The notes beneath the pieces are model-generated. The model saw only the letters and a program-made list of their open reading frames with translations, made no database searches and was not told the origin of the DNA. Positions 4,686-7,306 of a stretch of 7,306 bases of DNA are shown in pieces. The position numbers and the translations under genes are program-made. The number at the start of each line of letters is the position of its first letter. Within the stretch, counting starts at the first letter, position 1. Location of the stretch: NCBI GenBank assembly GCA_944323945.1, contig CALUUL010000078.1:1-7306 (forward strand), in the 5' to 3' direction. The DNA comes from Candidatus Gastranaerophilales bacterium. Lineage in GTDB: Bacteria > Cyanobacteriota > Vampirovibrionia > Gastranaerophilales > Gastranaerophilaceae.

Positions 4686-4786
4686 AATAACAAAACTACA
4701 AAAAACATAAAATGATATTATATGATGATTACAATTAGAAATATGAATTATATAAAAAGTAGATATAAACAATAAACATATTTAAC

Positions 4787-4816
4787 TTGTTTTTAATTAA
4801 ATTATAAGATTATAAT
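4787..4816 (+). promoter_or_regulatory. Promoter of the Lys/Ser-tailed orphan gene
   Basis: TTGTTT (4787-4792), an 18-base spacer and a perfect TATAAT (4811-4816) lie 75 bases before the start codon. The sequence is AT-rich, but a perfect -10 at this spacing, followed by a strong ribosome-binding site, makes it plausible. Confidence 0.5.
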
Positions 4817-4890
4817 ACAAATAAAATACAATTAAAAACAATTATTATACAATTTTATATCAAATTTATAACAATCAAGGAGTTTATAAA

Positions 4891-5343
4891 ATGGCTGAAA
4901 ATCAAGCAAATATAAGCAAATCATCATCAGTAACTATTGAATATCAGGGCTGGAGCGATAAAACCGCTAATATGGTTGCTAAAAATAAAAAAATGGAAAC
5001 TGTAAAAGAGAAAATCTTATCTACTATCAAAACCAATCTTGATTATTATGAGAATAAAAACAATGGTAAAACTCTTTCTCCAACGGTTAGAATTTTGAAA
5101 GATGTTGATGACTACACCGCTATTATTTTAAGATGTGGAACTTTCCCAATCTGGAAAAATACCGTTCTCAAAGGGAAATATGATGCTAAACAATTATTGA
5201 ACGACTTAAAAAATAAAGTTGAAACTGATTTCTTCAAAAAAGAAATTGAAAATTACATTGATAAAAAATCAAAAAATACAAGTTCATCAAGTAAAAAATC
5301 TACAAAATCAAAAAAATCAGCTAAAACAAAAGTTGCTGAATAA
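4891..5343 (+). CDS. Orphan protein with Lys/Ser-rich C-terminal tail (150 aa)
   Basis: I do not recognise the family. AAGGAG (4877-4882) stands eight bases before ATG, a near-ideal ribosome-binding site, with a TATAAT promoter upstream and a GC-rich terminator downstream, so this is a single-gene unit built for good expression. Residues 1-120 look like a mixed alpha/beta domain with helices at about 36-53 and 98-124 and strands around 64-69 and 76-82; the only cysteine is C82. Residues 125-148 are low complexity, mostly Lys, Ser and Thr, like histone-H1-type tails, and probably disordered and nucleic-acid binding. There is no signal peptide or membrane span. It stands between the res-like cluster and the integrase. 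A DNA-bending or accessory recombination role is possible but is inference; an unrelated cargo gene is equally possible. Confidence 0.68.
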   Translation: MAENQANISKSSSVTIEYQGWSDKTANMVAKNKKMETVKEKILSTIKTNLDYYENKNNGKTLSPTVRILKDVDDYTAIILRCGTFPIWKNTVLKGKYDAKQLLNDLKNKVETDFFKKEIENYIDKKSKNTSSSSKKSTKSKKSAKTKVAE

Positions 5344-5360
5344 TACTTTTTAATAATAAT

Positions 5361-5388
5361 GAGGGGGACAAATTCCCCCTTATTTTTC
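5361..5388 (+). terminator. Intrinsic terminator after the Lys/Ser-tailed gene
   Basis: AGGGGG (5362-5367) pairs with CCCCCT (5375-5380) around a 7-base loop and is followed by TATTTTTC. It begins 18 bases after the stop codon. The stem abuts the stop codon of the convergent integrase gene (5382-5380) and may also stop that transcript, although no good U tract follows in that direction. Confidence 0.8.
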
Positions 5389-7125
5389 ATTTAATTTCTT
5401 TATTTCTTCTAAATTCTTATCTAAAAATGGATATTGTAATTTGCAAATTTCTTCATAGAGTTTTTTTATTGGAACTTTGCCACCATAAACACGTTCGCCA
5501 ATATCATTTGAAGACCATCCACAAATAGCATTTTGATATTCTTGTCCTATTCCTGCATCTCTTAACATTGGTTTAACTAACTGGCGAAAACTATGAAATA
5601 CTTTATTTCTACCTTCAATATTCAAAGATTTTAAATATCTTGCAAACCATCCGCTTACGGCATTAGAAAAATGATTCTTTTTTGAATATTGTAGTGTATA
5701 AAATAATCTTTCTTTCTTATATTTTCTAACTTCTTTTACATAATTTATAAATCCTAATTCAATCAATTTAGGATGAACAGGTATATCGCGTTTAGATTGT
5801 TCATTTTTCAAGTGTTGTAATTCTCTTTCATCAGTTAGAGAAAAATACCATATATTATTATATTTTACATCATCAACATATAACTGGCATATTTCATTTA
5901 ATCGCATACCAGAATAAAGAGCAATAAGAGGTATCCAATAGCGACAAGGATGATATATATTATCTTTTCTCGGATAAAATGAGGGATTAAATATCAATTT
6001 CAATTCATCATTTGTAAAACCATCAACCTTAACGCTCTCCTTGCGTTTTGGAATCAAAACATCATCATTTAAACTTTCTGGGATATAGTGCCGTTGTTTG
6101 CAAAACAGCATAAACTCTTTAAATGCTCTCAAATATTTCTTAACTGATGTTATGGATATTTTATCTTGATTATCTTGTTCTAATACTTCTTTGAGCGGTT
6201 TATTCTTGTATTTCTCTCTCCACTTCCTTGGCAAGTTGTAAATGTTGTCACAGACCTTCTGGCAATCTTTGTAGGTTATATTTTCTATATACTCTTTTCC
6301 GATAATTTCAAAAATCGTGTCAAGGCAAACGCGATTTTGAATAATGGTGTTTTCTTTTGTGCCCTTGTGATTGCTTTTGTATCTTGCAAATTCTTTAAAG
6401 ACCTTTGTCCATGGTGTTTGAGCTCCGGATGATAGGGCTTTATCATTTTTCTCTGTGTCTATTGCTTTGAGACAGCGTATTACACGCGGATTTATGCTTT
6501 TGTTAAATTCAATGTCCTCTGCAATGCACTCTGATTTATCTGTAATATACTTATCAACGCCTTTAAATGCTGTTTTTGTTTTTGTAACCCATTCAGCAGG
6601 ATTTAATTTATTTGCAATTATAGGAATTTCAGATTTTTCAATTCTTCCAATTTCTTTAATGATTGATAAGTGAGTTCTTTTATCTGATTTCAAATCTTTA
6701 AAATATTCTTTGATAAAAATTTCTATGGTGTCTAATTCTGCGTTGGGTGTTGGTGCTCCACCATCGCAATGATTATAAAAGGAGAGGGCAGAAATATCAT
6801 ATTGGCGATTAGCGATTTCCTCATAATGATTTTCAAAAACATCTTCAATCTGTTTCAACTTGTGGATAACTAATCTATCTATGTCTTCATCACTTAAAAT
6901 GAGTTCGCCTTTTTTGATTCTCATATCAACGCCCCTTAAAAAGTTGATTTTTAAGTTAATTTTATAACTTTCTTTTGGGAGTTTTTCAAGTGCTTCGTAA
7001 TAGTTGTGCGTTTTTAGAGAATAACGCAATTCAGTTGTTTTTATTAGGTATATCAAATAGTTAGGTATCCGAGCCCTAATGTAATAGACCCTGTTCCTTC
7101 TCATAAGCCAATGGTGACCGTTCAT
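5380..7125 (-). CDS. int: Tyrosine site-specific integrase of the element (581 aa)
   Basis: The C-terminal catalytic domain (about 368-550) has GMRLNEICQL with R408, a lysine in the beta-hairpin region (K445), the box H511-S-F-R514, W537 in the place of the usual second His/Trp, and nucleophile Y547 in VYGG. Before it, residues 236-345 form the helical core-binding domain. The N-terminus (1-60, HHWLMRRNRVYYIRARIP) resembles the DUF6538-type domain of proteobacterial integrases. The long 60-235 linker makes it larger than a typical 400-residue phage integrase. Start: AAGGGGG (7136-7130) just before ATG, the same G-rich form used by the leftward serine recombinase. It is next to the tRNA it should target, and the subterminal repeats overlap its leader, suggesting autoregulation. 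The 3' half looks more AT-rich than the 5' half. It catalyses integration and excision at the 17-bp att core. Confidence 0.93.
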   Translation of the reverse strand: MNGHHWLMRRNRVYYIRARIPNYLIYLIKTTELRYSLKTHNYYEALEKLPKESYKINLKINFLRGVDMRIKKGELILSDEDIDRLVIHKLKQIEDVFENHYEEIANRQYDISALSFYNHCDGGAPTPNAELDTIEIFIKEYFKDLKSDKRTHLSIIKEIGRIEKSEIPIIANKLNPAEWVTKTKTAFKGVDKYITDKSECIAEDIEFNKSINPRVIRCLKAIDTEKNDKALSSGAQTPWTKVFKEFARYKSNHKGTKENTIIQNRVCLDTIFEIIGKEYIENITYKDCQKVCDNIYNLPRKWREKYKNKPLKEVLEQDNQDKISITSVKKYLRAFKEFMLFCKQRHYIPESLNDDVLIPKRKESVKVDGFTNDELKLIFNPSFYPRKDNIYHPCRYWIPLIALYSGMRLNEICQLYVDDVKYNNIWYFSLTDERELQHLKNEQSKRDIPVHPKLIELGFINYVKEVRKYKKERLFYTLQYSKKNHFSNAVSGWFARYLKSLNIEGRNKVFHSFRQLVKPMLRDAGIGQEYQNAICGWSSNDIGERVYGGKVPIKKLYEEICKLQYPFLDKNLEEIKKLNEK

Positions 7126-7133
7126 TTTACCCC

Positions 7134-7156
7134 CTTGTGGTGCATAGTTGTGGCAC
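7134..7156 (+). repeat. Right subterminal repeat, same orientation as the left copy
   Basis: The sequence begins CTTGTGGTGCATAGTT and ends GGCAC, matching the left copy at 222-243. It overlaps the leader and ribosome-binding site of the integrase, so protein bound here would also affect integrase expression. Confidence 0.55.
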
Positions 7157-7170
7157 AGTTCGCATCACAA
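7141..7170 (-). promoter_or_regulatory. Possible integrase promoter overlapped by the subterminal inverted repeat
   Basis: On the minus strand TTGTGA (7170-7165), an 18-base spacer and TATGCA (7146-7141) are fair -35 and -10 matches. Both boxes sit within the two arms of the 7133-7172 inverted repeat, so a protein binding the repeat would block them. The leader would then be very short, about 10 nt, which weakens the call. Confidence 0.28.
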
Positions 7171-7171
7171 G
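7162..7171 (-). repeat. Third, inverted copy of the subterminal repeat core
   Basis: On the minus strand this reads CTTGTGATGC, matching the CTTGTGRYGC core of the other two copies. With 7133-7143 it forms an 11-bp inverted repeat with one mismatch (CCTTGTGGTGC / GCATCACAAGG), spanning 7133-7172 just upstream of the integrase gene. Confidence 0.5.
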
Positions 7172-7188
7172 GAATATGGCAAAGCCCA

Positions 7189-7220
7189 ATAAAAAAAAGA
7201 CCTTGTAAAAACAAGGTCTT
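7189..7220 (-). terminator. Intrinsic terminator after tRNA-Gln, supplied by the element
   Basis: Read on the minus strand, a perfect 10-bp stem AAGACCTTGT/ACAAGGTCTT (7220-7211 with 7206-7197) with a TTTT loop is followed by a run of eight T. It begins 11 bases beyond the tRNA CCA and lies inside the element, so insertion gives the tRNA a new terminator in place of the one now stranded at the left flank. It also separates tRNA transcription from the integrase gene. Confidence 0.85.
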
Positions 7221-7230
7221 ATAAGCTGTT

Positions 7231-7247
7231 TGGCTGGGGTGGCTGGA
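7231..7247. repeat. attR, 17-bp direct repeat inside tRNA-Gln
   Basis: This is the partner of the repeat at 131-147 and lies within the functional tRNA gene. Crossover anywhere in the 17 bp leaves the tRNA sequence unchanged, which is why such elements use tRNA 3' ends. The integrase gene starts about 105 bp away. Confidence 0.88.
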
Positions 7248-7305
7248 TTCGAACCAACGAATGTCGGCACCAAAAGCCGATGCCTTACCACTTGGCGACA
7301 CCCCA
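7231..7305 (-). tRNA. tRNA-Gln (anticodon UUG)
   Basis: The reverse complement is 75 nt long, begins TGGGGTGTCGCC and ends CACCCCAGCCA. The acceptor stem GGGGTG pairs with CACCCC, and the first U stays unpaired as in other bacterial tRNA-Gln. The anticodon stem TCGGC/GCCGA encloses the loop TTTTGGT, giving anticodon UUG (plus-strand bases 7271-7273, caa). The T loop TTCGAAT is canonical, and CCA is encoded. The gene is intact and serves as the integration target of the element to its left. Bases such as the GGGGTG/CACCCC acceptor resemble alphaproteobacterial tRNA-Gln, which is only a weak hint of the host. Confidence 0.97.
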
Positions 7306-7306
7306 T

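Larger units (their letters stand above)
4563..4690. repeat. Cluster of five TTAARGTAATATT repeats, putative res/crossover and operator region
   Basis: The octamer GTAATATT occurs five times in 116 bp: plus strand at 4569-4576 and 4657-4664, minus strand at 4617-4624, 4628-4635 and 4677-4684. Most copies extend to TTAARGTAATATT. Perfect 13-bp inverted pairs are 4565-4577 with 4627-4639, and 4617-4629 with 4652-4664. The cluster directly precedes the leftward recombinase. Several paired half-sites with one symmetric crossover site are typical of resolvase res sites. The remainder of the 4552-4890 intergenic region (about 4691-4780) is plain AT-rich sequence in which I see nothing. Confidence 0.65.
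131..7247. mobile_element. Integrated element in tRNA-Gln, about 7.1 kb, bounded by 17-bp direct repeats
   Basis: Seen: the 17-mer TGGCTGGGGTGGCTGGA, the 3' end of the tRNA-Gln gene, occurs at 7231-7247 and again at 131-147, and a tyrosine integrase lies just inside the tRNA-proximal end. This is the usual layout of tRNA-targeted genomic islands and satellites. Contents from left to right are an HUH nuclease, an HTH-like protein, an orphan gene, a SLOG-lipoprotein-membrane protein operon, two serine recombinases, a Lys/Ser-tailed orphan protein and the integrase. No phage structural, packaging or conjugation genes are recognisable, so the element probably depends on a helper to move between cells (inference). 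One copy of the repeat plus one element is about 7,100 bp. Confidence 0.88.

Noticed and set aside
4563..4690. CRISPR array
   Set aside because: Repeats are only about 8-13 bp, in mixed orientation and with irregular spacing from 11 to 48 bp. They are protein-binding-site-like, and no cas gene is present.
6455..6673. Open frame of 72 codons on the plus strand
   Set aside because: It is antisense to the integrase gene, which has a clear full-length reading frame, and shows no start signals of its own.

Overview
This window holds a small integrated genetic element of about 7.1 kb inserted at the 3' end of a tRNA-Gln(UUG) gene. The tRNA lies at the right edge (7231-7305, minus strand). The last 17 bases of the tRNA, including CCA, recur at 131-147, so the element is bounded by attL at the left and attR at the right. 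Bases 1-130 are the original chromosomal flank and contain a terminator that probably served the tRNA before insertion. The tRNA encodes its own CCA and begins with an unpaired U, which fits a proteobacterium. Its sequence looks more alphaproteobacterial than enterobacterial. The DNA is very AT-rich. The host cannot be named from this window.

Left arm (148-1709): about 400 bases without a gene carry a subterminal repeat shared with the other end and a series of strong inverted repeats. These are followed by a small single-domain HUH endonuclease (probable rolling-circle initiator), a helix-turn-helix-like protein closely behind it, and a 61-codon orphan gene.

Middle (1706-3028, minus strand): a tight three-gene operon encodes, in transcription order, a SLOG/LOG-like Rossmann-fold protein, a lipoprotein with an Asp+2 inner-membrane retention signal, and a one-pass membrane protein with an OB-like extracytoplasmic domain. 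It encodes no replication or integration function and is the best candidate for cargo, perhaps a defence or exclusion system. That role is inference.

Recombination section (3029-4890): two serine recombinases face each other across a shared bidirectional terminator. The rightward one resembles the Mpi family of master DNA invertases. The leftward one is a resolvase/invertase of the Hin/Tn3 type. Upstream of the leftward gene is a cluster of five TTAARGTAATATT-type repeats, one pair forming a 30-bp near-palindrome. It looks like a recombination and autoregulation site wrapped around the gene's own promoter.

Right arm (4891-7230): an orphan protein with a Lys/Ser tail has clear promoter, ribosome-binding and terminator signals. 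It is followed by the tyrosine integrase on the minus strand next to the tRNA, with subterminal repeats overlapping the integrase leader. An element-borne terminator then sits just beyond the tRNA 3' end. Altogether the element carries three site-specific recombinases and one HUH nuclease in about 7 kb, with no recognisable capsid, tail or conjugation genes, so it is probably a satellite-like or hitchhiking integrative element.
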